Source: Methylomonas lenta | GTDB taxonomy: Bacteria > Pseudomonadota > Gammaproteobacteria > Methylococcales > Methylomonadaceae | NCBI RefSeq assembly: GCF_001644015.1 | Contig: NZ_LUUI01000102.1 | Location: forward strand, 1-64,000 | Reading direction: 5' to 3' | Length of the DNA stretch: 64,000 nucleotides | The notes under the pieces: generated by a model | Told to the model about the DNA's origin: nothing | Database searches by the model: none | What the model saw: the letters and a program-made list of their open reading frames with translations, nothing else | Translations under genes and position numbers: made by a program | In this document: positions 46,130-54,798 of the stretch, piece after piece | Position numbering within the stretch: the stretch's first letter is position 1 | Layout of the letters: each line of letters starts with the position of its first letter

Positions 46130-48304
46130 ATGGACATTAATAAAAATCCCCATCGCAGCATGCCTGCTTATCGGCAATTGAAACGTCTACGCACAGCCTT
46201 AGCCATTGCCCAAGGCAGCCGATTATTATCAAAGTTATTGCAGGAGCTGGAAGCCACCGTCTCCCACGATCAAACCAAGCGCGTGACCTATTTAACTGAA
46301 TTGTTTAGCCGGATTCACCGGGAAATTTTCGCCGATTGGAAAGAGCAAATCATCGTTAATCATAGGCCCGGCACCATGCTGGAAAAGGAAAAGCGCAAAC
46401 AATTTCGTGTGGTCATTGAACGCCTGGTTCTAAATAATGGCAGTAATCACGATAGCGCAATTTTCGACAATAACGGTTTTGTGATTCAACACGCCGACAT
46501 CGCGGAACGGTTGGCGGGGTTTTATGATGGCTTACGTTGCATTCGGCCCTATTCTTACGGCAATCGCATTACGCTGGACTTTTTTATTACCACGCTGGGT
46601 AATTTGCCGGCTTTTAAAGCCGTATACGAACAAGGTATCGATTTCCGCCGCCTGACACATGAAGATACGGTGGTCTTACACCACCCCAACAGCGATCATA
46701 GCGCCATCAGCAAAGCCTTCCGCCATGCACTGGACCCAACCCGCAGCAAGAATCTGGCAAATCAAGCCAACAGCTACGGTAAATGGCCGGAAAATAAACG
46801 CTTCTTACAGGGTATTCCGTTTCTCTCGCATACCACGCCCGAGGGTATCGCCTGTATCGTCACCGTCAACGGCGGCTTAGTACCGCTGCAAACCATTCAG
46901 GTTGATCAATTTATTACTGGTCAGCATTTTTCCGATAATCCGTTGAGCGTTTCTGAACAAATCATAGGTTATTTACCGGGCACCGAAGATTTGCGTTTAC
47001 CCGGAAAAACTGAAATTGACGCTATCCCAATTAGGGAAGATGGTGTGGCACCGCTGTTTTGCCTGGATATCAACATATTAACCAGTCTGCGACCACCCAG
47101 TCATGCTGAGTTATTGGATTTGATCAGACAGTTTGCCGGCGAAAACGCTAACGTATTTGTGTTAGCCGACAACCCGACTTTAAAAGCTAAAATGTTGGCA
47201 GCCACTCGCGGTGAAGTGCGACTACAACGCACTATACAAATCGCCTACCAGCGATTAGGTAAGATCAATCGAGCCTTACAACTTGCGTTGGCAAATATTT
47301 TCAGCAGCAAAACGCCGGTTGATCAACCTAAGTTATTTATGTGCATGGGCGGCGCCGGTTCCGGCAAAACCGCAGTAGAAGAAATTGCCAGAGCTCAATG
47401 CGGAGATAATTTTGTCACAGCCTCGCTGGATGAATTCCGTAAACTCAGCGACTTATACTGCCTGCTGACAGCAGCCAATCATCATAGTGATGATTATGTC
47501 TATGTTGAGCCCTTCGCCAATCGTTTGCGCGACCTGGTGGCCGAGCATGCCAGAAAAAACCGCATCAATATTTTGTACGACGGCACCGGCATCCCCTATT
47601 ACCCGCGCTATGCCAATGTCATTAGCCAATATCAGGTCGCCGGTTTCCATACCCAGATCACCGCCGTCGATGCTTTTTTAGTGAAGCCTGCCGGCAGAGA
47701 GCTGGAGTTATCGCGTTCCGGTGTCATCGGCAGTGTTAAAGCCCGTTATGAAACCAGTGGCCGAGCCCTGCCCTGGGTGGTGACTATCGATAAACACATC
47801 CGTTCGCCGCAGGCTTTTTTGCAAGCACTGCAAGATACCGCGCTGGCAAAATTATCGCTGTTTGCCAATGATGGTGAACGCGACCAACACTACCTGGTGG
47901 CAGAAAGTTTTTTATTGTATGACGAAGACATTGAACATCTGCAACAACAGCAAATAGCCGGCACGCTGGCCCAACACTTTAAAATCATGATGAGTCGGCA
48001 TAAGTATTCAGTGTTGAAAAGTTTGGCTCAGGATGGTGAGAATACTTTGCAGGCACTGATCGACAGAAACACAGCTCTGACTGAAGACAATGTCGGCTAC
48101 CTTATCTATCGCGGCAGCGAATATAACCGTACCTTGCTGATTTACAATTTAAGGCGCATGGTGGATTTTGTCGAGAAGCGCCAGCTCAACCCTAATGCCT
48201 CAGGAGAAGAAGGTTTGTTACATAAAACAGCGCCTTTAGCGTTTCATATCGATCCACAAGCCAAACAACCCTGGATTACTCGCTTACAGGGTACAGTGGA
48301 ATAA
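46130..48304 (+). CDS. Fic-like and zeta-toxin-type kinase fusion protein
   Basis: A 724-residue soluble protein with an unusual two-part layout. Residues about 100-190 form a helical domain with IRPYSYGNRITLDFF at 138-152, recalling the Fic motif HPFxxGNGR, but the catalytic His is replaced (Arg) and the following Gly-Arg is altered. From about 400 a zeta-toxin/P-loop kinase domain begins: Walker A GGAGSGKT at 407-414, then TASLDEFRK, EPFANRL (TPYSNR-like), LYDGTGIPY and KARYETSGRALPW, which match the zeta family. Zeta toxins phosphorylate UDP-GlcNAc; the substrate here is unknown. A strong ribosome site supports the ATG at 46130 over a GTG 45 bp upstream. No epsilon-like antitoxin lies beside it. 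Confidence 0.78.
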   Translation: MDINKNPHRSMPAYRQLKRLRTALAIAQGSRLLSKLLQELEATVSHDQTKRVTYLTELFSRIHREIFADWKEQIIVNHRPGTMLEKEKRKQFRVVIERLVLNNGSNHDSAIFDNNGFVIQHADIAERLAGFYDGLRCIRPYSYGNRITLDFFITTLGNLPAFKAVYEQGIDFRRLTHEDTVVLHHPNSDHSAISKAFRHALDPTRSKNLANQANSYGKWPENKRFLQGIPFLSHTTPEGIACIVTVNGGLVPLQTIQVDQFITGQHFSDNPLSVSEQIIGYLPGTEDLRLPGKTEIDAIPIREDGVAPLFCLDINILTSLRPPSHAELLDLIRQFAGENANVFVLADNPTLKAKMLAATRGEVRLQRTIQIAYQRLGKINRALQLALANIFSSKTPVDQPKLFMCMGGAGSGKTAVEEIARAQCGDNFVTASLDEFRKLSDLYCLLTAANHHSDDYVYVEPFANRLRDLVAEHARKNRINILYDGTGIPYYPRYANVISQYQVAGFHTQITAVDAFLVKPAGRELELSRSGVIGSVKARYETSGRALPWVVTIDKHIRSPQAFLQALQDTALAKLSLFANDGERDQHYLVAESFLLYDEDIEHLQQQQIAGTLAQHFKIMMSRHKYSVLKSLAQDGENTLQALIDRNTALTEDNVGYLIYRGSEYNRTLLIYNLRRMVDFVEKRQLNPNASGEEGLLHKTAPLAFHIDPQAKQPWITRLQGTVE

Positions 48305-48353
48305 GGAAATTGTTTCCCAAAATGCTGAGCTTATCGAATCACACTCTTCAGCG

Positions 48354-48373
48354 CCCCTGTTTGAAAACAGGGG
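48354..48373. terminator. Hairpin between the Fic-zeta gene and the amino-acid permease
   Basis: CCCCTGTT (48354-48361) pairs with AACAGGGG (48366-48373) around a four-base loop. It sits between convergent genes (plus ending 48304, minus ending 48414) and may act on both, although a T-run is weak. Confidence 0.55.
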
Positions 48374-48413
48374 TGGGAAGATTTTCAAAGCATGATTCAG
48401 CCAGTTTCTTTAT

Positions 48414-49811
48414 TTATCCAGCCAACTTCAAGCGACTGTGTTTAATGCCATAACCAAAATAAATCCCAAAACCAATCAACAACCAAACCAACAAACGCAG
48501 CCAAGTATCCAGAGGCAATCCCGCCATCAATCCTAAGCAGACCAAAATTCCGCTTACCGGCACATAGGGCGACGCCGGACATTTGAAATGCCGTTCCAAT
48601 TCCGGGTGAGTCACCCGTAACACGAGTACGCCGCCGCAAACCAGTACAAAAGCAAACAAAGTGCCAATACTGACTAATTCGCCGAGTTTTTCTATCGGCA
48701 TGAATCCCGCCAACAAAGCCACGGCAAACCCTACCATTAAGGTAGACAGATGCGGAGTTTGAAACTTGGGGTGTACTTCCGCAAATACAGGGGGCAACAA
48801 TCCATCCTTGGCCATAGCAAAAAAGATGCGACTTTGTCCCATCAGCAATACCAGCATCACAGACGTCAAGCCGGCAAGCGCGCCGATTTTTACAATAGGC
48901 GACAACCAAAGCATGCCAATATGATCCACCGCCAAGGCAATTGGCGCAGCGACGTTCAACTCTGTATACGAAACCATACCGGTCAAAACACCCGCTACCA
49001 AAATGTACAATACCGTACAGACCGCCAATGAAACGATAATGCCGAATGGTACATCTTTTTGCGGATTGACCGCTTCCTGTGCGGCAGTGGATACGGCATC
49101 GAAACCAATATATGCAAAGAAGATCACCCCGGCCCCAGTCAACACGCCGCCATAGCCAAACGGGGTGAAATTAGCCCAGTTTTCCGCTTCCACATGACCG
49201 GCACCGACAAAAATAAACACCACAATCACCGCCAGCTTAATCATCACCATGACAAAATTGAAGATTGCTGACTGGCGAATTCCCTGTACCAATAAACCGG
49301 TTAACAACAAAATGATCAGCACGGCCGGCAAATTGATAAAGCCGGCAACCGGATCGGCCAGATAGGCCGTGGTTAAATAACGCGGCAAATGCACACCTAA
49401 GGCAGCTAAAAAACTCGTCAAATAACCAGCCCAACCTATCGCCACCGTGCTACTGGCCAAGGCATATTCCAACACCAAATCCCAACCGATAATCCAGGCC
49501 ATCAGCTCACCCATGGTGGCGTAGGCATAACTATAAGCACTGCCGGATACAGGAATCATCGCCGCCAGTTCGCTATAACACAAGGCAGCCAGCGCACAAG
49601 CGATACCTGCCAAAATAAACGACACCACAATAGCCGGCCCGGCATATTTGGCCGCCACGATCCCGGTCAAAACAAAAATACCCGCGCCGATAATCGCACC
49701 TATGCCCAGCAGAGTTAAGTCCTTGGCAGTCAATGTCTGTCTAAGGTTATTTTCCACCGCCGTTAATGCATCGACTGATTTACGTTGCAGCAATTGCTTG
49801 GGGATGTGCAT
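48414..49811 (-). CDS. APC superfamily amino-acid permease (cationic transporter type)
   Basis: A 465-residue inner-membrane transporter with about 12 helices. The N-terminal loop after the first helix has GIGAIIGAGIFVLTG, the substrate-binding signature of the APC family, followed by ALCYSELAAMIPVSGSAYSYAYATMGE and the helix 6 segment FFAYIGFDAVSTAAQE. The layout is that of CAT-like bacterial permeases. The substrate is likely a cationic or neutral amino acid. It starts 12 bp after the pentapeptide-repeat gene and is probably co-transcribed with it. Confidence 0.92.
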   Translation of the reverse strand: MHIPKQLLQRKSVDALTAVENNLRQTLTAKDLTLLGIGAIIGAGIFVLTGIVAAKYAGPAIVVSFILAGIACALAALCYSELAAMIPVSGSAYSYAYATMGELMAWIIGWDLVLEYALASSTVAIGWAGYLTSFLAALGVHLPRYLTTAYLADPVAGFINLPAVLIILLLTGLLVQGIRQSAIFNFVMVMIKLAVIVVFIFVGAGHVEAENWANFTPFGYGGVLTGAGVIFFAYIGFDAVSTAAQEAVNPQKDVPFGIIVSLAVCTVLYILVAGVLTGMVSYTELNVAAPIALAVDHIGMLWLSPIVKIGALAGLTSVMLVLLMGQSRIFFAMAKDGLLPPVFAEVHPKFQTPHLSTLMVGFAVALLAGFMPIEKLGELVSIGTLFAFVLVCGGVLVLRVTHPELERHFKCPASPYVPVSGILVCLGLMAGLPLDTWLRLLVWLLIGFGIYFGYGIKHSRLKLAG

Positions 49812-49823
49812 AGGTGCTTCCGC

Positions 49824-50573
49824 TTATTGAGAGACGAATCCCGCCGGTTTATGTTTAGCACCGTCGAAACGAGTACCTTGGGTGTTGGCGTTTTTAAACT
49901 TAACATCGTGCAATTTGGTTTCGGCAAAGTTAGCGCCACTCAAATCAGCGTTAGTCATATCTGCGCCATCCATATCTGCCGAATATAAATCAGCGTTTTG
50001 CAGGTTGGCATTGATTAACTTGGCGTGCTTGAGCATGGCCCGGCCAAGTTTAGTATTGCTGAGATTAGCGCCGGTTAAATTAGCCCCTTTTAGATTGGCA
50101 CGCATCAAGCCCATGGATTGATTTTTCATATCCGCTGCCCAATCCGCGTTACTGATATTGGCATTGCTAAAATTAGCACCTTCCATCACAGCAATCACCC
50201 GGCTACCGCTAAAATTAGCATTACTGGCATCGGCATGCATTAAACTCACCCCAAAAATACTGGAATTGGATAAATCGGCACCCACCAGTTTGATATTGGT
50301 CATTACCGTCAAATCCAGATTTAAATTTGCCAGATTGGCTTGACTAAGATTGGAACGGCGCAAATCCGCCCCCCATAAATCGGCGTTGCGAAAATCCAGA
50401 CCGGACAAATCCAGATCGGTTAAATCCTTGCGCCGCAAGGGAGCCGGGTGTTGTTTATCAGCTTTGGCCAATAATTGCTCGACCTGTTGGCGAGTCATTT
50501 CGCCGGCTTGCGCCAAGGGATAGCTGATAGCCAGCACCAGCAGCATGGTTAGGGTTTTCTTGGCAAGATTCAT
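49824..50573 (-). CDS. Exported pentapeptide-repeat protein
   Basis: A 249-residue protein with a signal peptide (MNLAKKTLTMLLVLAISYPLAQA) and about 30 pentapeptide repeats (A(D/N)LXX) in two blocks, for example LSGLDFRNADLWGADL and ANLKGANLTGANLSNTKL. Such repeats fold into a right-handed quadrilateral beta helix. The role of periplasmic members is unknown; cytoplasmic ones can mimic DNA. A short gap (12 bp) to the permease downstream suggests the same transcript. Confidence 0.88.
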   Translation of the reverse strand: MNLAKKTLTMLLVLAISYPLAQAGEMTRQQVEQLLAKADKQHPAPLRRKDLTDLDLSGLDFRNADLWGADLRRSNLSQANLANLNLDLTVMTNIKLVGADLSNSSIFGVSLMHADASNANFSGSRVIAVMEGANFSNANISNADWAADMKNQSMGLMRANLKGANLTGANLSNTKLGRAMLKHAKLINANLQNADLYSADMDGADMTNADLSGANFAETKLHDVKFKNANTQGTRFDGAKHKPAGFVSQ

Positions 50574-50726
50574 AGCGCCCTCCTGGGTGACGTTCGGTTA
50601 TGTTTGCATAGTAATCGCTACATTCATCTTGATATAAATGGGCAGTTGCGATTGACGCCTAAACAGTCTACCCCATCTTGTCGATTGCTCACGCAAAATG
50701 CAAATTAGCTAAATTGCCTTCAGATT

Positions 50727-51590
50727 TTACAAGTTATACGCAAGCAGCAAACCGACAAAAACCACCAAACCAAACCAGTTGTTATTTAAAAAGGCTTTGA
50801 AACAGTCCGGCTTGTTGAAGTGAAAAATCAACTTTTGTTGATAAACTGAAAAGCCGGCTGCAACCAGCAAGCCCAGGTAATAGGGCCAACTCAATTGCTG
50901 CATCATGCCCACGCTAATCAGCAATAGCAAAATGATGACTTGCAAGCCGGCGGTAATTTCCCGCACCCGTTTGCCGAATAAAATCGCTGTGGATTTAACG
51001 CCTATTTTTAAATCGTCATCGATATCCACCATGGCATACATGGTGTCGTAAACCAATGCCCACAACAACACAGCCAGATACAAAATCCAGGCTACAGATG
51101 GGATAGTATTGGTTTGTGCAGCAAACGCCATGGGCACAGCAAAACCAAACGCCATGCCCAGATAAGCCTGCGGTAGATGAGTAAAGCGCTTCATAAATGG
51201 ATAGCTGGCGGCTAAAAACGCGCCAACAAATGACAGGGCTATGGTGTACCAGTTCATCAGTAATACCAGACCAAAAGCCGTCAGACACAACACCGCAAAC
51301 ACCGCTAGGGCTTCTTTGGGTTTGACCTTACCCGCAGCAATCGGCCTTAATTTGCAGCGTTCCACCTGCGGATCGAAATCCTTATCGGCATAATCGTTGA
51401 TCACACAACCTGCGGCACGCATCAAGACCACGCCCAGCACGAACACTGTCAATACCAATAAATCCGGTTTGCCATTACCCGCTATCCACAAGGCCCACAA
51501 AGTCGGCCATAGTAAAATCAAAATACCAATGGGTTTATCGAAACGGGCTAACAGCCAGTATTGGTGAAGGCGTTCGGTGAGGTTAGGCAT
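50727..51590 (-). CDS. ubiA: 4-hydroxybenzoate polyprenyltransferase
   Basis: UbiA joins an all-trans polyprenyl chain to 4-hydroxybenzoate in ubiquinone synthesis. The 287-residue integral membrane protein has about nine helices. The two aspartate-rich motifs are present: NDYADKDFD (after GCVI) and [11 protein letters not shown]. Length is typical. No ubiC lies in the window. The 250-bp gap to the left end of the next minus-strand gene holds no other gene. Confidence 0.95.
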   Translation of the reverse strand: MPNLTERLHQYWLLARFDKPIGILILLWPTLWALWIAGNGKPDLLVLTVFVLGVVLMRAAGCVINDYADKDFDPQVERCKLRPIAAGKVKPKEALAVFAVLCLTAFGLVLLMNWYTIALSFVGAFLAASYPFMKRFTHLPQAYLGMAFGFAVPMAFAAQTNTIPSVAWILYLAVLLWALVYDTMYAMVDIDDDLKIGVKSTAILFGKRVREITAGLQVIILLLLISVGMMQQLSWPYYLGLLVAAGFSVYQQKLIFHFNKPDCFKAFLNNNWFGLVVFVGLLLAYNL

Positions 51591-51840
51591 AAATAAGGGG
51601 GGCAGCGTTGTAAGGCAATGTTTATCAGTCGAATGTTCTTAGCCGCATTTTAAAGCAAATTGATAGGCGGGTTGTATCGTTGACAATCAACAGCAGACTA
51701 TCCATAGCTTCAAGATCTACGAATATGTAATTCAATCACTGTCGTATCAATGCAGGGGGGCTGTAGTTTAGATATATTGCTTAGCGATGACTAATTTCTA
51801 AAAATTAGCACTCATGGATATGTCTGGAATAATTATGCAA

Positions 51841-52173
51841 CTAGTAGTGGTAATTAAAACTACATTCGCCGGCAAATCCGTTAGGTATAAACTTATCAGT
51901 CGGACTGGAGTCTACACCGCAATCAATATTGGCCGGCTTTTCTTCAGATGTTTCGTCAATCGAGTGATTATTGCTGGAGCGACTAAATTTTTTTAAGTTG
52001 GGGTTGGGTGTCAGCCATTTATCGGAAAGAGTCAATACTAATTCATCGGATTCAATAAATTCTTTGGGTGTCGGTGGCTCAGCTATCGCCAAGGCAGTGG
52101 ATAACATTAAAATGACCGCTAGTAATACTGTAAGCCTAGAGCTACTCAAACAAAAGAAATCAATGGGTTCCAT
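51841..52173 (-). CDS. Small exported hypothetical protein
   Basis: A 110-residue frame with a hydrophobic N-terminal segment (LTVLLAVILMLSTALAIA) that looks like a signal peptide ending at AEPP. The mature region is polar and proline-rich with two late cysteines (IDCGVDSSP and GECSFNYHY), possibly a disulfide. I start at the ATG at 52173 because a GGAAGA ribosome site lies 6-8 bp before it; the ATG six codons upstream has none. No family recognised. It is divergent from moaA. Confidence 0.55.
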   Translation of the reverse strand: MEPIDFFCLSSSRLTVLLAVILMLSTALAIAEPPTPKEFIESDELVLTLSDKWLTPNPNLKKFSRSSNNHSIDETSEEKPANIDCGVDSSPTDKFIPNGFAGECSFNYHY

Positions 52174-52337
52174 GACTATTCTTCCGTACAAACTTAAGAT
52201 GCATTATGTATAGTCCTGTTATGAAAAAATTGCAAATAGTCGTCAGATTTTTTTCTGACACCTCTGATTTAGCAGCTAATACGACCTGTTCCGGGGCCTG
52301 TGTTACCATTTTACTACCAAGTTTTTAATCTTAAGTT

Positions 52338-53345
52338 ATGACAGAAATAGCTCAACCAACAAGACTCGTTGATCGATTTGGTCGGATAGTCAATTATTTA
52401 CGCGTTTCCATTACCGATCGCTGCGATTTCCGTTGCGTCTATTGTATGGCCGAGGATATGGTGTTTTTGCCGCGCAAGCAAATTTTGAGCTTGGAAGAAA
52501 TCCATTTTATTTGTCAGGCCTTTGTCGAATTAGGCGTGGGTAAGATTCGCATTACCGGCGGTGAGCCTTTAGTGCGAAAGGGTGCTTTGGGTTTGCTACA
52601 ACAAATTGGCAAAATTCCAGACTTGCAGGAACTGGTAATGACCAGCAACGGCTCTAAACTGGCGCAAATGGCGGCCGATCTTAAAGCGAGTGGCATCAAA
52701 CGTATCAATATCAGTTTGGATACTTTGGACCCGGTCAAATTCAAAGTTTTAACCCGCACCGGTGATCTGGAAAACGTTCTCAAAGGCATCAATGCTGCTC
52801 GCGAAGCGGGTTTTCAGCGTATCAAAATCAATGCGGTGATTTTAAAAAATCGCAATCATGCTGAGGTATGTGATTTAGTGCAATTTGCGGTCGATCGCGA
52901 CATAGACATCAGCTTTATCGAAGAAATGCCTTTGGGATTGGTTGATCATCACAATCGCAGTGAAACCTATTATTCCAGTGACTTGATCAAACAAGATTTA
53001 CAAAATCGATTTGATTTGCAAGCGGTGCCGGATAAAACCGGTGGCCCTTCAGATTATTTTCAGGTAGCGGGCAGCACATGCCGTGTTGGTTTTATTTCCC
53101 CACATAGTGCCAATTTTTGTGCCAGTTGCAATCGGGTGCGATTGACCGCAGAAGGCCGACTATTACTCTGCCTGGGTAATGAACATTCAGTTGATTTAAA
53201 AGCTGTCGTCCGACAATATCCCGCCGATATGCCTATGCTAAAACAGACTATTATTGACGCCATGCAAATCAAACCCGAAAAACACGAATTTAATATCCAC
53301 GAACAGCCGGTTATTTTGCGCCATATGAGCGTGACCGGCGGTTGA
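52338..53345 (+). CDS. moaA: GTP 3',8-cyclase MoaA
   Basis: Radical SAM enzyme converting GTP to the cyclic precursor of the molybdenum cofactor. The N-terminal cluster is Cys29, Cys33 and Cys36 (RCDFRCVYC). The C-terminal cluster has CASCNRVRLTAEGRLLLC. The protein ends in the conserved double glycine (SVTGG) that is needed for catalysis. The 335-residue length is normal. No other moa gene lies here. It leads a plus-strand group with yajD 17 bp downstream. Confidence 0.97.
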   Translation: MTEIAQPTRLVDRFGRIVNYLRVSITDRCDFRCVYCMAEDMVFLPRKQILSLEEIHFICQAFVELGVGKIRITGGEPLVRKGALGLLQQIGKIPDLQELVMTSNGSKLAQMAADLKASGIKRINISLDTLDPVKFKVLTRTGDLENVLKGINAAREAGFQRIKINAVILKNRNHAEVCDLVQFAVDRDIDISFIEEMPLGLVDHHNRSETYYSSDLIKQDLQNRFDLQAVPDKTGGPSDYFQVAGSTCRVGFISPHSANFCASCNRVRLTAEGRLLLCLGNEHSVDLKAVVRQYPADMPMLKQTIIDAMQIKPEKHEFNIHEQPVILRHMSVTGG

Positions 53346-53362
53346 CGCAAGCGGAGTAAGCT

Positions 53363-53725
53363 ATGTCACATAACAAAGCCCATCAAATCGTCGCCGAAGC
53401 CCGGCGCAACAAAGAAGATCGCGAAAAAGGTTACCGAGAACAGGCACTAAAGCTGTTCCCCTGGATTTGCGGACGCTGTGCTCGTGAATTCGATCTTAAA
53501 AACTTGCGTGAGTTAACCGTGCATCACACCAATCACAATCACGACCACAACCCGCCCGATGGCAGTAACTGGGAGTTATTATGTCTGTATTGCCACGACA
53601 ATGAGCATCAACGTTACGAAGAGCAAAGTCGTTATGGCAGTAAGGGGGGGAGTAACGAATCAAAAGCTGCGCAAGCCACCTTCAACCCATTTGCCGATCT
53701 AAAAAACATGCTAAAAAAAGATTGA
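53363..53725 (+). CDS. yajD: HNH nuclease-fold protein YajD
   Basis: A 120-residue HNH-type protein matching YajD: ALKLFPWICGRCAREF, ELTVHHTNHNHDHNPPDGSNWELLCLYCHDNEHQRY, then YNPFADL-like FNPFADLKNML. Four cysteines in two CxxC pairs bind a structural zinc, and the HH/H residues form the HNH core. Nuclease activity is expected from the fold; its biological role is not known. The stop overlaps the tag start (TGATG). Confidence 0.92.
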   Translation: MSHNKAHQIVAEARRNKEDREKGYREQALKLFPWICGRCAREFDLKNLRELTVHHTNHNHDHNPPDGSNWELLCLYCHDNEHQRYEEQSRYGSKGGSNESKAAQATFNPFADLKNMLKKD

Positions 53726-54297
53726 TGATTCGATGCCAATGGGCGCTAGCAAGTCAGATAGAAGCTCAATATCACGATACTGAATGGGGCATACCGTTAC
53801 ACGATGACCGCAAACTTTTCGAATTTTTGCTGCTGGAAGGTGCCCAGGCTGGCTTAAGTTGGCGAACTATTTTAAACAAAAGAGACGCCTATCGTTTGGC
53901 ATTTGATGATTTCGATGCTGAAAAAATAGCAGCATACGATGCAGCCAAAGTCCAACAGTTGTTATCAAATTCCGGCATCGTGCGCAATCGCTTAAAAATT
54001 CAGGCGGCGATACTGAACGCGCAGGCATTTTTGAGCACTCAGCAGACCTTTGCTAGTTTTGATGCCTATATCTGGCAATTTATCGGCGGAATACCCAAAC
54101 AAAACGCCTGGCAAAAGCATTCACAAATACCGGCTTTTTCTGCAGAATCCGAACAGATGAGCCGCGATTTACAAAAGCGCGGCTTTAAATTTGTCGGAAA
54201 AACGATTTGCTATGCTTATATGCAAGCGGTGGGCATGGTGAATGACCACACTACAGACTGTTTTCGTTATCCGCAATTATCGCAAATGCCCTCATGA
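53725..54297 (+). CDS. tag: DNA-3-methyladenine glycosylase I
   Basis: Removes 3-methyladenine from alkylated DNA as the first step of base excision repair. The 190-residue protein has the zinc ligands Cys4, His17 (YHDTEWGIPLHDD) and a C-terminal His and Cys (NDHTTDCFRY). The active-site region is LLEGAQAGLSWRTIL. The ATG at 53725 shares its A with the yajD stop. The next gene overlaps by 4 bp (ATGA), so the three are coupled. Confidence 0.95.
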   Translation: MIRCQWALASQIEAQYHDTEWGIPLHDDRKLFEFLLLEGAQAGLSWRTILNKRDAYRLAFDDFDAEKIAAYDAAKVQQLLSNSGIVRNRLKIQAAILNAQAFLSTQQTFASFDAYIWQFIGGIPKQNAWQKHSQIPAFSAESEQMSRDLQKRGFKFVGKTICYAYMQAVGMVNDHTTDCFRYPQLSQMPS

Positions 54298-54785
54298 CTA
54301 CCACCGAATTACATAATCTGCAAAATGCCTGCAATCAATTACTTAGTCAGCAGAAAACTTTGTTATTAGCCAGTCGCAATCAAGTTGGCAATCCAGATAT
54401 CAGCTATGCGCCATACCATTACCATGACTTCAAGTTTTATATTTTTGTCAGCGACCTGGCAAAACACAGCCAAAATCTTCGCAGCCATCCACAAGCATCG
54501 ATTATGTTCATCGAACCAGAGGCGCAGGCTTCAAACCCATTCGCCCGTCAACGTTTGAGCTTTGACTGCCGAGTGCAGGAAATCAGTCAAACCGATCTAG
54601 TGTTTAGCAAAGTATTGCATGCAATGACGGCAGAATTTGGCGAAATTGTCAGCTTATTGCGGCAATTGCCGGATTTCCATTTGTTTGCCCTAACACCCAC
54701 TCATGGCCAGTTTATTGCCGGTTTTGGTAAAGCCTTTGTCGTCGATGCTGAAGCCCAAGTGCAGCTGCCAACTGGCGCGCCATGA
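54294..54785 (+). CDS. HugZ/pyridoxamine oxidase-fold protein
   Basis: A 163-residue split-barrel flavin-reductase-like protein related to HugZ (haem utilisation) and pyridoxamine 5'-phosphate oxidases. LLLASRNQVGNPDISYAPY and SIMFIEPEAQASNPFARQRLSF are characteristic of the HugZ group, and the C-terminus has GQFIAGFGKAF. It may bind haem or flavin. It overlaps tag by 4 bp. The next gene, a c-di-GMP protein, begins 14 bp after the stop. Confidence 0.85.
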   Translation: MTTTELHNLQNACNQLLSQQKTLLLASRNQVGNPDISYAPYHYHDFKFYIFVSDLAKHSQNLRSHPQASIMFIEPEAQASNPFARQRLSFDCRVQEISQTDLVFSKVLHAMTAEFGEIVSLLRQLPDFHLFALTPTHGQFIAGFGKAFVVDAEAQVQLPTGAP

Positions 54786-54798
54786 AACCGATGTAGCC

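Noticed and set aside
52242-52259. GTCAGA/TCTGAC hairpin upstream of moaA considered as molybdenum cofactor riboswitch
   Set aside because: The structure is too small and lacks the multi-stem MoCo riboswitch layout; treated as chance dyad.
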